Below are positions 23,535-36,379 of a DNA stretch of 64,000 nt, one piece after another. Source of the DNA: Phyllostachys edulis (taxonomy: Eukaryota; Streptophyta; Magnoliopsida; Poales; Poaceae); NCBI GenBank assembly GCA_036346405.1, contig CM070562.1, forward strand, positions 111,574,412 through 111,638,411, read 5' to 3'. The position numbers were made by a program, and so were the translations under genes. How positions within the stretch are numbered: the first letter of the stretch is position 1; each line of letters starts with the position of its first letter. The notes under the pieces are model-generated. The model worked only from the letters and a program-made list of their open reading frames with translations, made no database searches and had not been told where the DNA came from.

Positions 23535-26500
23535 TGTAACGACCCAATCCTAGGGCACCCGAGAGGTCCTCCAAGACCTTCTGGAAAGTCCATCAGGACC
23601 TCCTAGGAGGTCCACAAAGGACCTCTCGGACAGTCCACCAAGACCTCCCAGGAGGTCCAGCAGGACCTCCTGGAAGTCCAGGAGAACAAGCCCGAGGAGG
23701 TCTTAGGAGCCGAGGAGTACCCCCAATGATCTCCCACGGCCTGCACTGAGGAAGGCGTGGAGGTTTGAGGTCATCTCAGACCTCCTGCGACCCACCAGAG
23801 AAGGTCGTGGAGAATCGAGACCACCCTGAACCACACACGCACAAACTCGAGGGTGGTCGGGGAGGACTGGAGCTCTCCAAGGTCCTCTATGTGAAACTGA
23901 GCTAGTCCTAAGGATCCTGGCTAGCTCTTCACAGCACAACAGTGGTAACATAGCAACAACACAAGCTTTATTAATAATCAAAGGAGTTGTTTACAAGAGT
24001 GCTTACAAGCCAGTAGGCAAAACATAGTCAAAATAAACATATGGGCCACCCGATACACCACAGGCAACCGGCTGGAGGGCGCAACCCTAGTCGATCTGGA
24101 CCATTTGGTCCACTGAGTGGATCACCTTAAAGCTTCCATAACCTGCTAAAGACAGCATCAAGCAAGAGTGAGCACAACAACCGTGCTTTCGCAAGTTACA
24201 CCGTCCGATAACAAAATGACATGCATAAATGGATATCACAATGAAAGGCTTATTATGGTTAATTTGCGTAAAGCCAAGTTTGATACAAATACAAATACTA
24301 AGTTCCAAAGCGGTACTTAATAGATAAAATTCATTTTCTAAACTTGATTTTCGCTTGGATATTCATTCATCACAAGTGGTGAAGGATACCCTCTGTTGCA
24401 AGGCTCCTCGCCCAACCCATGGGATAGCAATCCCAAAAGCAGATTTGATAAACATTTCTGAAAAACCCAAAACCAACATCTAACTCCGAGTGGCCTTGCC
24501 AGCACGTCCATGACCGCGGACACGGTTATTCGAATAGATTTCACTCTGCAGAGGTTGTACACTTTACCCACATGACATGATTTCTCTAGTTTATCCTAAG
24601 ATCCGTCAATGCCACCTCTCACTACCAAAGGTAAGAGGTCTAGAGCTCATGACAAGGCCTTTACAATGCATTGCTCCACCACGCCTTTCCTTGCTAAGGT
24701 TTCACCCCCTATGGATCGCAATCCAATGAAGCCCCTCTTGCACCAGTGGGAACAGTAGGTTATAAAAGACCATTGGCCATATAAGACCTCCCACACTTCC
24801 AATGGAGCAGCTTATGGTAGAACTTTGCAAATTACTCAGCCAAGTCCCACGCCCTATTCTGGAGACATGTGGTTGCACGATTGTGGCATAGCCCATTATA
24901 GGCTTGGCATTGGTCGCTCAAAGACCGGTCCTCAAATGACTAGGGCGACTTCCACAAACCCAAGGGCATCGATCTACCATAAAGGCACGATCCCGTGCAT
25001 AAACTTGCACCAACCAATCCAACCAATTCGCCCTAGTCCAAATCCATTTTCATTTTTCTTGCTTCCCCAGCAACATTTTCATCCTTCCATGACATCCCAA
25101 TGTCATGGTGAAAACATTTAAAACAGTGTTTGGTCATGATGGTAAAGATTTCCCCAAATCAATATTTTTGGTCTAAGCATGACTAAGCATTTGGTTTTAT
25201 AATTGTTCCTGGTTCACACTATTGTATCAACCAGATTTTGCCTAATGGTGACAATAAGTTGGGTACAACATCAAAGTCGGCCATATGAAAGAGATAGGCA
25301 TAACTATGGATTTGAAGACAGGTATTGAAATAGCTTGATAGAAATAAGCATGCAAGATACTTTGAAATGAACATAAGTAATTTAAGATACTGTGCAATAT
25401 GGTCAAAAGTGTAACTTGCCTCTTGCTTGATAGCTTAAGGATCTACTCTCTCTCACGACTCGGCTCTCGGGAACGTCAAGATCTACACGGTCAAAAGAAC
25501 AGATTCAAACAATGCTCAAATAAAGAACCAACAAAGATCCGAATAAAGAATCACAAGAACTCTAGAGGAACCTCAAAACTCAATTAACATAAGAGTACTG
25601 TATTTAGAATAGGTTCTTTGGAGGAGGTTTAAGCTTACCAGGAGGAGGGTGGTCTTTAGCATAAGACCCCAAGGGAGTGGCTTAAGCAGTAGGCAGAGAG
25701 GTCCCGAGGCAATGGTTCTTGCGCAAAGTCCAGAGGGGAGGTCCTCACACGAGGGCCATAGAATCCGAGAAGATGTCCACCAGGGGAGGTCCTGTGAAGG
25801 ACACGACCAGCTCAATGTGGTGACAAAAATAAGGGTGAAGCGGACCACCAGAGGACTTACCAGGGACAAGAAGAAGCAATGGATGGAGGGAGGTCGTGAG
25901 CACAAGGTCTTCCTGGAAGGCCACCGAACAAGAGTCAAGATAGTGAATGTGAAAAAAGTGTCTGAGAAAGTTCCCTGGGCTGATTATAGTCAAAGTGGGT
26001 GAAGAAAACTAGAAGCATACGTACCAAGGATAAGTATAGAAATGGGTCAAAGGTAGGTGAGTGGCAGGACAAGTGTCACCACCACCCTGGGTAAAAGGTA
26101 CGAGGAAGGACAACGTATGTTGCTATGGGAAGGAACAAAGAAGGATGTCAGAGTACGGCTAAGTGACCAAATTCAAAGTAAACACCACGTATATGGATGC
26201 ATTTAATGTGACAAGACATACATTAAATGCCCAAGACACTAACGTGGCGGAGGAAATGAGAATGACTAAGTCCGCAAGTGGGGCGATCAACTTAAAGCAG
26301 TCGGGTCAAGAGGGGAGGTCTTGCCCGTAGAGGAGGTCTTTGAGGAGGTCCGAGAGGCTTAGGAGGTCCTAGGCCCAAAGGACAAGGAGGTCTAAAGGTT
26401 GAGGAGGTCCAGACATCTGAGAGGAGGTCTCGGACATGGGAGGTCCCGACGATCCGGATCAACAAGAGGAGGTCCCGACTGTTAGGATGTCTTCAAGGGA

Positions 26501-28053
26501 GGTCTGGACGGTTGGGGTCCGCATAAGGGGAGGTCCTAGAGAACACGAAGAGGTCTGAAGGACACACAAGGGGAGGTCTCATGGACAGGAGGTCCAAAGA
26601 CACACCCACAAGATGGTCTGAGGACAGGACCCACAAAGGCTAGTCCCGACGGTCGATCTCACAAGGGGAGGTCGGACGGTCAAGATCAAAAGTCGAGAGG
26701 TCTGACGATCAAGAAATTAAGCAAAGGAGATCTGAACGGCTCGAGAGATGATCAAGGAACATCTTAACGGTCTAGACCTACTCAGAGGAGGTCCAGGTGG
26801 TTAGGATGTGGTCAAACGACAGGAGGTCCAACAGACACAACCTGGCCGGCGGAGGTCCTTTGGACAGAAGTCCAACGACCTACTCACGGGAGGTCCAAGG
26901 TCAAGCTCAAATCGAAGGTGGAGATCGATGGCTAGGACCTCACAAGGAGATCCTAACGGTCCACGATCGGCAAGAGGGAGGAGGTCCTAGAAAACAGTAT
27001 ATCATGCGAGTTGGGCGGTAATACCAGATGCACTAGGAGGACTTTTCCAAAGAGAAGGTTTACTAAGGTCAAGGTGAAAAGGAGTCCAAGTGATCACCGA
27101 GAGGTTCACAAGAGCATAGAAGGAACTCAAGTGGTATGAGAGAAGACCTAGACCACGAGGAGGTCTAAGCTAGAGAAGGAAATCCGGACGGAGGAGGTCC
27201 AATTTGAGCACAAGAATGGTTCGATCAAATGCAAAGAAGGTCTAATTGAACACGAGTGGGTTCAAGTGAATTCTTGGGCATTCCGGTGAGCATGGGGAAA
27301 ACTCAAGCAAAAGACTTGAGGAGATCTAACATCGAGTAGACCCAAACAAAGAATGAGGTCTATGATCAAAAGAGATCTGAGACATCAAATAGATCAAGAC
27401 AAAGAAGAGATCCGCACCATAGGTGAGGTCCAAGTAATAAGGAGGTTTGGGCATACAAAAGGGTCTAATCATCCTGAAGTCTAGACTTAGAAAAAGTCTG
27501 AACATAGGAAGGAGGTCTCAACCAAAGAGATTCAAACCAACAAAGAGAGTACCCAAATAAAAAGGAAATGGTTTGAAGTCACAAGGGTGATCTAGAACTC
27601 GAGGAGGTCTAGCTACAAGGGAAGCCTAAACCTCAAGGAGGTCTAAACTACAAAAGAGATTAAGAGGAGGTCCCACCCAAAGGTGGTGTGGACCAAAGGG
27701 TAGACTAGATAAAAGGTCTCAATAGAGAGATTTCCAAGGAGAGGAAAGACCAGAAAAGACAAGGAGGAGATGACCACAATGAGAGGTCAAACAAGAGGGA
27801 CACCGACGTAAAAAGAATGTCTAAGTGAAATAGACGGGAAGAAGTACTAACAAGAGAAGGAAAGATAGCTCCAGAGAGCTAGAGCAATACCAAGAGAATC
27901 AAGCTTTTGGTTAGTTGAAGTTTAGCTTAGTCATTTCAACACTTCAAATTTTGAAAACTTCAGGTTAAGCTTGGAATTCGCATCAAAACCAAATGGTTCT
28001 TTTTATTTCGAAAATTTTCAAAAATGCTCTGAAAATCAGGGTGTTACACTACG
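23530..28053 (-). mobile_element. 4.5-kb solo LTR nested in the gypsy gag
   Basis: The insertion spans 23535-28048 (4,514 bp) and is flanked by the 5-bp duplication ctacg (23530-23534 and 28049-28053). On the minus strand it starts tgtaacaccctgattttcag, a common LTR start in plant gypsy elements, and ends gggtcgttaca, giving TG...CA termini. I see no RT, integrase or second LTR inside, so it is best read as a solo LTR left by recombination of an element with very long LTRs. Removing it joins gag in frame (...LKQTGS then VEDYKRKFD...). The interior is dominated by repeats around aggaggtcc/aggaggtct. Confidence 0.85.
25620..27760. repeat. Degenerate aggaggtc(c/t) repeat field inside the solo LTR
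   Basis: Dozens of copies of an 8-10-bp purine-rich word (ggaggtcc, ggaggtct, gaggtcc) are spaced roughly 20-40 bp apart with variable filler such as gacggtc and caaggg. A smaller cluster in mixed orientation sits at 23565-23700. It looks like a decayed minisatellite rather than a regular array; spacers are not of constant length. Confidence 0.85.
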
Positions 28054-28782
28054 GAACCTGTCTGTTTGAGGATCAACAATTCTCGGATCTTGTCCCTTTG
28101 CGTGTTCCCTTCAAACTCATGGATCACCGCTTCTCAGAACTACTCCCAATCATGCCACCCTTGGTTAACTTTGTATGCCTGATACCAATGTGCAGCGCTG
28201 TCATTCATATACATGGTCGCTGCTGCTACCTTAAAGCCATCGGGAATCAAATAGATTGCAAAGAATGTTTGGCACTTATCTATCCAGATTCTCACATCCG
28301 TTCCATCAAATTTTGGGAAATCCATTTTAGGCATCCAATTTCTTCTTCCTTGATCTGGAGTTCCTCTGCTAGACTCTTGCATTTCAGCTAAAACTGGCGT
28401 AGGGGGAGGGAATTGAACCTGAGGCAGAGCTGATGCCGCTGGGATCCTGGTATCATCCTGTCTATTCCCCAATATTCCTGCTTCGTCCCGGCTTGGAATA
28501 GTCAGACGAGGGGGTACAACGGACTTGAGAGTCTTAGCCACTACCACTTGTTCCTGCTGTACCTTGCCGATTGATTCCATCGCCATCGTCATCTTCAATT
28601 GCATCTCGTCTACTCGCGTTCCTTCTTTGCTCTAGGTGTCGATCTACCGCCGCCAACTGGGAACTCATCTCCTCTCTCATCATTCTCATCTCGGTTCTCA
28701 TAAACTCCACCAACCGGGTCTCCATTCCTTCCATCGCCGTCACGACTTGACGAACCTGGACGCTGGGTTTTGCGGGCGCCAT
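28054..28782 (-). pseudogene. Gypsy gag N-terminal part
   Basis: The start codon is at 28782 (MAPAKPSVQVRQVV). A coiled, acidic/basic N-terminus (METRLVEFMRTEMRMMREEM) shifts frame near 28610 into the frame 28140-28604, which holds the retrotransposon gag core (PKFDGTDVRIWIDKCQTFF, AAHWYQAYK). After HDWE there are two stops close together in the region where the family reads a continuous gag, then the frame runs on to the solo LTR at 28048. Confidence 0.8.
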
Positions 28783-28913
28783 GGTGTTCCTCCCTAAGTC
28801 GACCGAACCTCAGGTCAGGAATCACAGCAATCGCTAAAAGCAATCGCCAACCCTCCTTTGGAATTTGACCGGTCTAGACCGCGGGTTTCAGGATCAACCA
28901 ACGGATCGAGCTC

Positions 28914-28925
28914 GCTCTGATACCA
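28914..28925 (-). other. Primer-binding site, initiator Met-tRNA
   Basis: The minus strand reads tggtatcagagc two bases inside the 5' LTR, the standard complement of the plant initiator Met-tRNA 3' end. Confidence 0.9.
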
Positions 28926-28927
28926 TC

Positions 28928-29415
28928 TGTCGTGGACCCGTCGCCTGCGAGCGATCGGCGACGCGACCTGACAAATTCGTCGATGCACAGAAGAACAGCA
29001 AAGGGGAAAGGAAGAACTCAGAAGGGGAAAGCAAGGAGCTGTAGAGTATATTCTCTTTTTCGATAACCTGAAGATGAGCAGTGTACTGGCTTTACAAGCC
29101 TCGAATCCATTACATGGGCCGGGCCCAATAGCGAAAGCGAATAGCAATTCTAATGCAATAAGGTAAAAAGTATCCCCTGTTGATTCTTCCTAACGTCGGT
29201 TGTAATCCGGAACATCAGATCTCGCCTGGGCCGATCGGACCATACTAGCCACCGTAGGATCTACCTGGGTCGATCGGACCACTTTGACCACCGTCGGATC
29301 TTCTTAGCTGTGTAACGTTTTCTTAACGCTGTCATCGTCTCCATTCGAAGGGCAACGACGCCGAAGAAAAGTTACTGTTCTTCTTCCTCAAGACGCCATG
29401 TCCCCAATCTTGACA
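28928..29415 (-). repeat. 5' LTR of the gypsy element
   Basis: 488 bp, same borders as the left LTR. On the minus strand it is the promoter-bearing LTR and lies upstream of gag. Confidence 0.95.
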
Positions 29416-29420
29416 CTTCT

Positions 29421-31350
29421 CCAGAGAATGCAACCGGATGAGGCTGCAAGAGCCAGCCTTTTCCCCTTCTCATTCCGACAGGTAGGCCCTCGCCTCTTTA
29501 TTTTATTTCTCCTGTTTTCTCTAATTGGGAAATTCCCAAAGGCCCCTCAAAAAATAATAAGTCCCCACCAATTTACCAATTTGATATATGATGGTCAAAG
29601 TCTTGTTTAATATACAGTTGTTCGACGATGTATACCTTACGGGTTTGAACCAAAGCCTAGCAATAAGGACTATGACTTTGCACACAGAGGATGACTATGC
29701 CTTGATCCAATGCCTTGATGTGAGAATTTTTGCCCAAGTTACATTCTGTACTGGGCGGCTTGCCCTTTTTCCCTCTCGGGTTGGGATGTTACAGTCATGT
29801 CCCCTGTATCTAGCTCATGAGTACTTAAGAAAGTATACATCAATCTTCCTTTGATCGCGACCTCACGATCATACTCAGGTAGATGAATTCTTCAGGGAAT
29901 CCTGTAGGACGATTCCCGATACCATATAGGTCTCGAATTCATTAAGAGCTATTGCTCAACCTCCCATACAGAAAGTGCACTGCAGCTAATTGGACCATTT
30001 AGATGTGCTCTATAATCCCACACAGTTTGTTGTCCTAGAGCCTAGTTTATGGGATCTCCGATCTACTAGGATAGGTTACCATCAATGTGAGCCTTTACAT
30101 GGCCACATGGGTATAAGCCCCATTCCTTTTGATGCTACAAAGATGGTCTTCTGCGCAAATCCTTTGGTGAAAGGATCTACCAAGTTCCTTTCAGACTGGA
30201 TGTATTCTACAGTAATAACACCCGTCTCTCTAGCATGCCTTACCGACTTAAGTCGCCTTTTAATATGTTTTGAGGACTTCATATTGTCCTTCCTACTCTT
30301 CGCCTTAACCAGAACTATTTGGTTATCGCAGTAGGTTAAAACGGCTGGAATTGGTTTTTCCAAAGACGGTAGGTCAAAAGGAGCTCTCGATCCATTACGC
30401 CTCTCTGATGGCCCGAGTCTAGAGCTACCAGCTCATCCTCTATGGTGGACCGTGTAAGGATAGTCTGTTTAGAAGACTTCCACAAAACAGCCCCACCTGC
30501 TAAAGTGAAGATATAGTCACTCGTAGCCTTCATATAATTCGAGTCAGTGATCCAGTTAGAATCACTGCATTCTTCCAAGACTGCCGGATAGCCAGAATAA
30601 TGTATCTCCAAGTTAGAGGTCTCCTTAAGGTACTTAAGTACCGTCTCTAGTGCTATCCAATAATCATCTCCTAGATTGGACGTATAACGACTCAATCTGC
30701 TTACAACATATGAGATGTCAGGCCTCGTTGCACTAGTTAAATACATTAAGGATCCTATAATTTGAGAATATTTAAGCTGACCTTTTCCACGTCCAGTTTT
30801 TTTTATGAAGCTTAGCATTTGGATAATAGGGTGTGGCTGCAGATTTACAGTCCACGAATCCAAATCTGGATAGGACCTTGTCCACATAATGGGATTGTGA
30901 AGGAGTAATCCCATCCTCACCCTTTATAAGTTTGATGTTTAAGATAACATCAGCTTCACTCAAATCTTTCATATCAAAATTCCGGGAGAGAAAAGACTTC
31001 GTTTTATTGATTGCATCTATGTTGGTACCAAAAAAGCAATATGTCATCTACGTAAAGACATAGAATGACATTGCTTATGAGCTTGCTTCAGACCATATAA
31101 GGAGTTAATCAAACGACATATTTTCCTCTCTTGCCCTTCAACCACAAAACCATCTGGCTGTTACATATAAATCTCCTCATCCAACTTTCCATTTAGAAAA
31201 GCGGTCTTTACATCCATTTGATGTACTTGGAGTTTATATGCGGCAGCTAGTGCTAAAAGCACTCGAATTGTGGGTAAGCGAGCCACAAGAGAGTATGTAT
31301 CGAAATAGTATTCGCCCTCTTTTTGCGTGAAACCCTTAGCTACTAAACAG
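29421..31350 (-). pseudogene. Ty1/copia polyprotein fragment (RT and RNase H) with 3' flank
   Basis: Minus-strand remnant of a copia pol gene, frames broken. From the right: KGFTQKEGEYYFDTYS and QMDVKTAFLNGKLDEEIYM (RT, about 31345-31170), the YVDD box (about 31047), then GSLMYLTSATRPDISYVVSR and the RNase H part (IEDELVALDSGHQR, SKHIKRRLKSVRHARE), ending near 30090 with VDPFTKGFAQKT. The 30,080-29,421 stretch is non-coding and may be remnants of the element's 3' end. No LTR pair or target duplication was found. The right end is cut abruptly at about 31350, where a G-rich sequence begins. Confidence 0.75.
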
Positions 31351-33101
31351 GGTGGGGCGGCTGGGAGGAGGAGGAGAAGGGGAGTTGATGAACCCTAAGG
31401 TTCTATTTGTTGGCCCGATCTTTCGATGAGAACCGATAAGTCCGGTAGGCGTCGCTCAACTCTGACGATCCTGGCTACGAACACGCAAGGCTCGAAACCA
31501 CGCAATCGCTGAACTGATTGACAAGTTGTTATCAACCGTGCACGAATACCCGGTTGACCTGACCACGAAGGTCGATTCCTGCATACACCGAAGAAGCACG
31601 TAAGAACAAGATAAAGCAATCTGAAATTGCAAATAAAGATTGAAACACTTGATAAATTGGGATTCTGAATAAGGATCTTAATTGGGTGGTCTAGTCGACA
31701 CACGCAAAAGATACAAGTTGCGACGAAGGCTAACTTTTAACATAAACAAAATCCAAGGAAAACTAAAGGGGTGCGGCTTCCTTAAATAGGGAACGAGGAG
31801 CCACAAAACTAACGAACTAGCGAGGTGGTACTAACGGCCGCGCATTACTGTTCACGTGAACAGTAACCGCGCCCCTGGGTGGGCCGCCGGCAGATGGGCC
31901 AAGTTCAGTATGATTACAAAGCCCAGTTTGGCCCAAACAAGTGATATGACTCCTTTTTTTGATGATTGCGATCAGTCCAGAAGGATTTTGGAGGTGAGGC
32001 CAGATCCGTTGGAAAGAGGACGAAATTATCTTTCCATCAAGTACTCGTGGACCTCCAACGGACATCGTATGTGAAAGTTATGGACGTTTAAAGTCAGTGC
32101 TGTCAGGCTGATTCCGGAGGCCGAACTGAATTCCAAAACGGGTCCCGCTCAAACTGCTTGTTTGTCTTGGACCAAAAGTGACATGGTGCTGCACATATAG
32201 ATATTCTATCATTAGGTAGCATCATATAGTTCATATAATATAAAGACACTTCTAAAAACGAGCTCACCTGATAAGTTAAGTGAAGCGTACGAGCTCTCGT
32301 ACTTGGAACAGCAAGCATAGCAAATATGGTTGTATCCATAGGAGTCATGTCCTCATCAGGAGTGGGGACAGCGTCGTGTGCGGGAAGGAGGAGGTGGAGG
32401 ACGGGGGCGGGCCAGGGGGCGGCGATGCGAGAAAGAGGATGGGGTAGGGTTGGGGGCGGCAGCGCGGGATATAGGAGGAGGGAGGAGGCATGGGAGGAGG
32501 GAGGAAGGAGGAGGATGCGGGGCGGGGTGGGCAGCGCTAGGGTTAGAGTTTGGGGGGAGGCTAGGGAAGGGTTTTTTGTTTCGTGGCAAAAGTGGGTAAA
32601 TAACTCGCAAATGGAGGGGCAAAGTCAGAAGATACGGTTTCTGAGAAAGACAGTGGGAAAAGCCTCCTGTTTAGGACGGCTTCCGTCTTTTTCAGACGAA
32701 AAATCGAAGCCATCCCAAACACCCTTTAGACCTGTTTGGTACGACCACGATTTCATCTTTTCCCTCGAAAATAGGCCCTTATCCGACGTCGAAAGTCCCA
32801 AGCTTACCCGACGTCGAAAGTCCCAAGCATGTGCCGTCGCCTCTTTCCATGGGACGAGAGAGAGAAGAACGGCAGCCTCGTGTCGCGTGGTTGCAATCTA
32901 CTTTAGCATGGAGGGGCCATCGGATCAAAATCCCATAAAAATCTACACAAATGATCGGCTCAACATGTAGCTTCATGAAAATATAGCCTTTTTATCGACC
33001 AACAAAATCGGGTGTAATCAGCAAAAGGACTTGCCAATAGTTTTGCAATGCACAATCTTTTAATGATGTGGTTGATGCCAACTTACTATGGTGATACACA
33101 C
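31351..33101. other. Mixed retrotransposon debris, probable gypsy 3' region on the minus strand
   Basis: The minus strand at about 32345-32110 reads MTPMDTTIFAM followed by STRARTLHLTYQVSSFL, which resembles the tail of some plant gypsy polyproteins. The following 700 bases resemble the long non-coding 3' part of such elements. 32350-32640 is strongly G-rich on the plus strand (C-rich, leader-like on the minus). At 32775-32830 the word cgacgtcgaaagtcccaagc is present twice in tandem. No intact gene is visible. Confidence 0.4.
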
Positions 33102-33928
33102 CATTCAACTAGAGTCGGCAAATGGGCGGCGGGCCAGTTCGAAGACGCAAGACGAACGCGTCAGCAAGACCGACCCGTTTCAAAGATGGCCCATTCGTCC
33201 GGCTACTTATTCGGTAAAGTAGGCCCACGAACCATGGTGACGACCCATCGCTCTTCGTCTTGCTTAAACACGACCGTTTATCATCGCCAGACCAAATGTC
33301 CGTTTAGCCCATTTGGCCCGATGAATGGAAAAATTCAAAAAATCCAAAAAACTAGAAAAATGTGTAGAATTCAGAAGTTGACATGAAAATTGGAAAAAAA
33401 AATGAGACAACCATATTGAAAATGTAATAGAATTTTATTAATGTTCAAATAGCTAGCTCGTTAAAACATTTGTCATTTAGCGCATAAGACATGAAAAATT
33501 GAAAAACAATCCTAGAAAAAAAATATATATTTAAAAAACCAAAATAAATTTATATATACTTATAAAATGAACTATATAAAATTTAAAAACTACAAAATAA
33601 AACCATATAAGTATTAAAATGGAAACAAAATCATATAGATATTAATAAATAAAAATAAAATTACATATGTATATTAAAACAATGTCGTGCCCTAACGGGT
33701 CTTGAGTCTTGCCGTCTTTAGGCTCGGTCGTCTTAGAAATTGGGCAAACACTATTCGTCTTACCGTCGTCTTAGGAATTAATAAACCTAAACGCGGCCAA
33801 GCTATCGTCTTGCGTCTTACGCACTACCGTGAATAGTGTCATGTCGTGCCGGCCCGTGTCATGCCCACAGTGTCGTGCTTCGTGCTGGCCCATCAGGCAT
33901 GGCCCGTTTGGCCAGCTCTACATTCAAC
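33102..33928. mobile_element. Non-autonomous hAT element with 8-bp target duplication
   Basis: The element spans 33110-33920 (811 bp) with the 8-bp repeat cattcaac on both sides (33102-33109 and 33921-33928). Termini are inverted: tagagtcggcaaatggg on the left, tagagctggccaaacggg (complement) on the right. Inside the ends are gc-rich words typical of hAT subterminal regions (ggcccgt, cgtgccg), and the middle (33340-33690) is very A/T-rich. There is no transposase. The right terminus is nearly the same as the left terminus of the larger hAT element at 58030. Confidence 0.88.
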
Positions 33929-36379
33929 AACCACCCGTCGAGAAGAAACGAGAAAGATATATGTACCTAAAATTCTTAAAAGAGAAAATAAAAGCTATGT
34001 ATCCACGTCGACGTGTATTATGTAAGAACAAAATCACACGAGCTTGTATTCGAACCGTTGGATCATCGCATTAGCATCCTCGCCTTCTCGTCAATCGCAT
34101 ATATGTAGGAGTAATGTTGGTCTACAAAAATGTGGAAGTAATACTAATATACGCACACCAAGCAGAGGGGATTTTTTTGCTAATGTAGCACGTTTGCATC
34201 ACCTAATTGCAGATATGATCGTATAGCGCGTGTATTAGCAAAAATAGCAACCTAGGCGTAGGGCCACCATGCGCCAACGCCCTCCCGTTCGACGCGTGGC
34301 CACTTTGATCTGCCCATTTGCCGGCCTTCGCCACCTCCGCACTTGAATTTGCCACCTCGGTATTTGGCACACGGTAACCATCTAACCAACCCGCCCAACA
34401 CGTGAGCGATGGCCACCTGCTGCCAATGACCAATTAGCAATTAGGTATTAGGTTAGTTAATTATGTTAGGTTAGTTAAATAATTAGTTAGTACTGAAATT
34501 TGAAAGAATTTTAAAATATAGTAAATGAGTCCAAAAAATTATGAATTTTTTGTGGGGCCTCCTGACATCGTGGACTTGCTTGTGTAAATTTTCTATTATT
34601 TTATTCGTTCATAATTTTTATCGTTATTTCGTATAAGTGTCATGTTCATACGAATCAATAAATTTAGAAAATAAGCTCTAAAAATTATAAATTTTATTTT
34701 GAAGGATCCTCATCAGTGGACTTAATTGTGTAATATTTCGCCAATTTTATATGTGTTCTGGTATTATCTCAAAAATTTAGGATTTAGGTCACGAAAATTT
34801 CGATTTTAGGTTTCGAAAATTAGGGTTTCATGATTTTCATGTGACTTGAAATGTATAAAAAAACCGCATTGCAACTCCATTGGAGATATTGATATACAAT
34901 ATGGCGGTGGAATACACACGTAATAACCAAAATACGCGTACAAATATAGTAAAACAAAATCGCATAACACGTGATACTATATGGCTCACTCGTCTGAGCC
35001 ACTACTCTCTGTCTGCTGCGGCTGCGTCCGCGTGCGCGACATTGTTTTGCGCCGAGCATGACTCGTGGAATACGTCCACCGGTATGGAGAACGCTTGTCG
35101 GTTCGGAGGGGGTACGGAGACCGTTGAGGTGGAGGTGGACCAGTAGACTAACTCTGGAGCAGAGTCTGGTAGCGTACATGTCGTCGTGATGAGCCATGCC
35201 GACCTCGGGGACACCTCCGAAGAATTCATCCACGACGGAGGCTAGAAAACCACTCTGAGGGTACGATGCCTGCAACTCTGGTTGCGCGGGTGAGCTCTGG
35301 TCTTAGACGTATAGGGTTTCCGTGTACTCGAAGGAGTTCTGGCCTTGAGCGTACGGTGGGGCAGCGAACCCGGAGGAGTATGCCCTGCGTACGCTAGAAA
35401 CCCTGGCTGCCATTGTCCGTGCCCTAGCGTCGTGTACTGCTCCCTGGTAGGAGTTGGGAGGCTCGTATCCTGGTCATCAGTCGACGTGAACTGGCCGTCA
35501 CCCCCATGGCCAACTGAAGGTTGCAAGACGGAACGATGTTAGTACAAATAAACATTCTGGACGTAAACTAAGAACCTCGTACCTTCCGGATATGCGGTGC
35601 AGATAACCTAGGGGGAGCGCCAGTCTGTGTATCGGGTCCGAACGACAAAAGTGATTGATCCCGACGGACCTACAGCGAGAGAACGACATGGTGTTAGCGA
35701 AACATAAGGCATAACCAAAAAAACTGAATGTAAATTTGTACATAGCGAATTACCTCTGCGGCGACCTGGCCCGCGGATGACTGACGGGAAACACTATGAC
35801 GCCTGCCGAACTCGCTAGGTCATGGTGACCTAGCGGGTGAGCACGCCCCCCCCCACTTCATGCCCGATGCGCAGGACGTCGTCCCTCGAACGACCGCAGC
35901 TCAAGTTCTTTATTATCTTCTTCATCTCCGGCGAGATGTGCTTCAAAACTTTTTGGAAAAATTGGCTACAGGGCACTGTTAATTCGTGTCATTTGCTATT
36001 GAACATTCAAAAATCGTGCCTTCGCTAAAAGACACTGCAAAAACGTGTAATTTTGCTGTTAGACACTAAGACGATTATTATATTATTTTCGGGTGAGAGA
36101 GGAGAGAGAAAGCACGCGAAATGTCCCTTTTGCCCTTCGTCTCCTTCTTCCTCTTCTCTTCACTCAACCATTCCCCATTTCTTAGTCTCATGTTCAATTC
36201 TTCAGCCGAAAGCTTCTAGTGCCGCATCCTTGCTGCACCATGGTGGTCCGGCGACGCCGGCTTGGCCCGCCGCCCACCGCATGCTCGGGCACACCCTTGC
36301 GCCCCTCGGCTCGCTTATCGTCTCCACCGCGCATCCCCGCTTCGGCATCTTGGTTTCACTCGGCTCAGTTCGCCTTCGC

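Larger units (their letters stand above)
19143..29420 (-). mobile_element. Ty3/gypsy chromovirus retrotransposon, split by a solo LTR
   Basis: A complete element at 19148-29415 on the minus strand, flanked by the 5-bp duplication cttct (19143-19147 and 29416-29420). Both LTRs are 488 bp and begin TG and end CA. Next to the 5' LTR (right side) is a primer-binding site for initiator Met-tRNA. Next to the 3' LTR (left side) is a purine tract. Without the nested 4.5-kb insertion it is ~5.75 kb, a size that suits the small Reina-like chromovirus group; the clade is my inference. Order on the minus strand: gag, protease, RT, RNase H, integrase, chromodomain. Gag carries stops and pol is frameshifted, so this copy is not autonomous. 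Confidence 0.95.

Noticed and set aside
26797..27021. ORFs of 60-74 codons inside the solo LTR
   Set aside because: Generated by the purine-rich repeat; no start context, no similarity and no partner domain.
25620..27760. Regularly repeated word that might suggest a CRISPR array
   Set aside because: Repeats are only 8-10 bp, degenerate, with unequal spacers, and lie inside a plant LTR.
19608..28782. Endogenous pararetrovirus as the source of the RT/RNase H sequences
   Set aside because: LTRs, target duplication, integrase and chromodomain identify a Ty3/gypsy retrotransposon; no movement or coat protein is present.
32326..32970. 214-codon plus-strand ORF
   Set aside because: It spans a G-rich low-complexity tract and unrelated flanks; the translation is Gly/Arg-rich without motifs.
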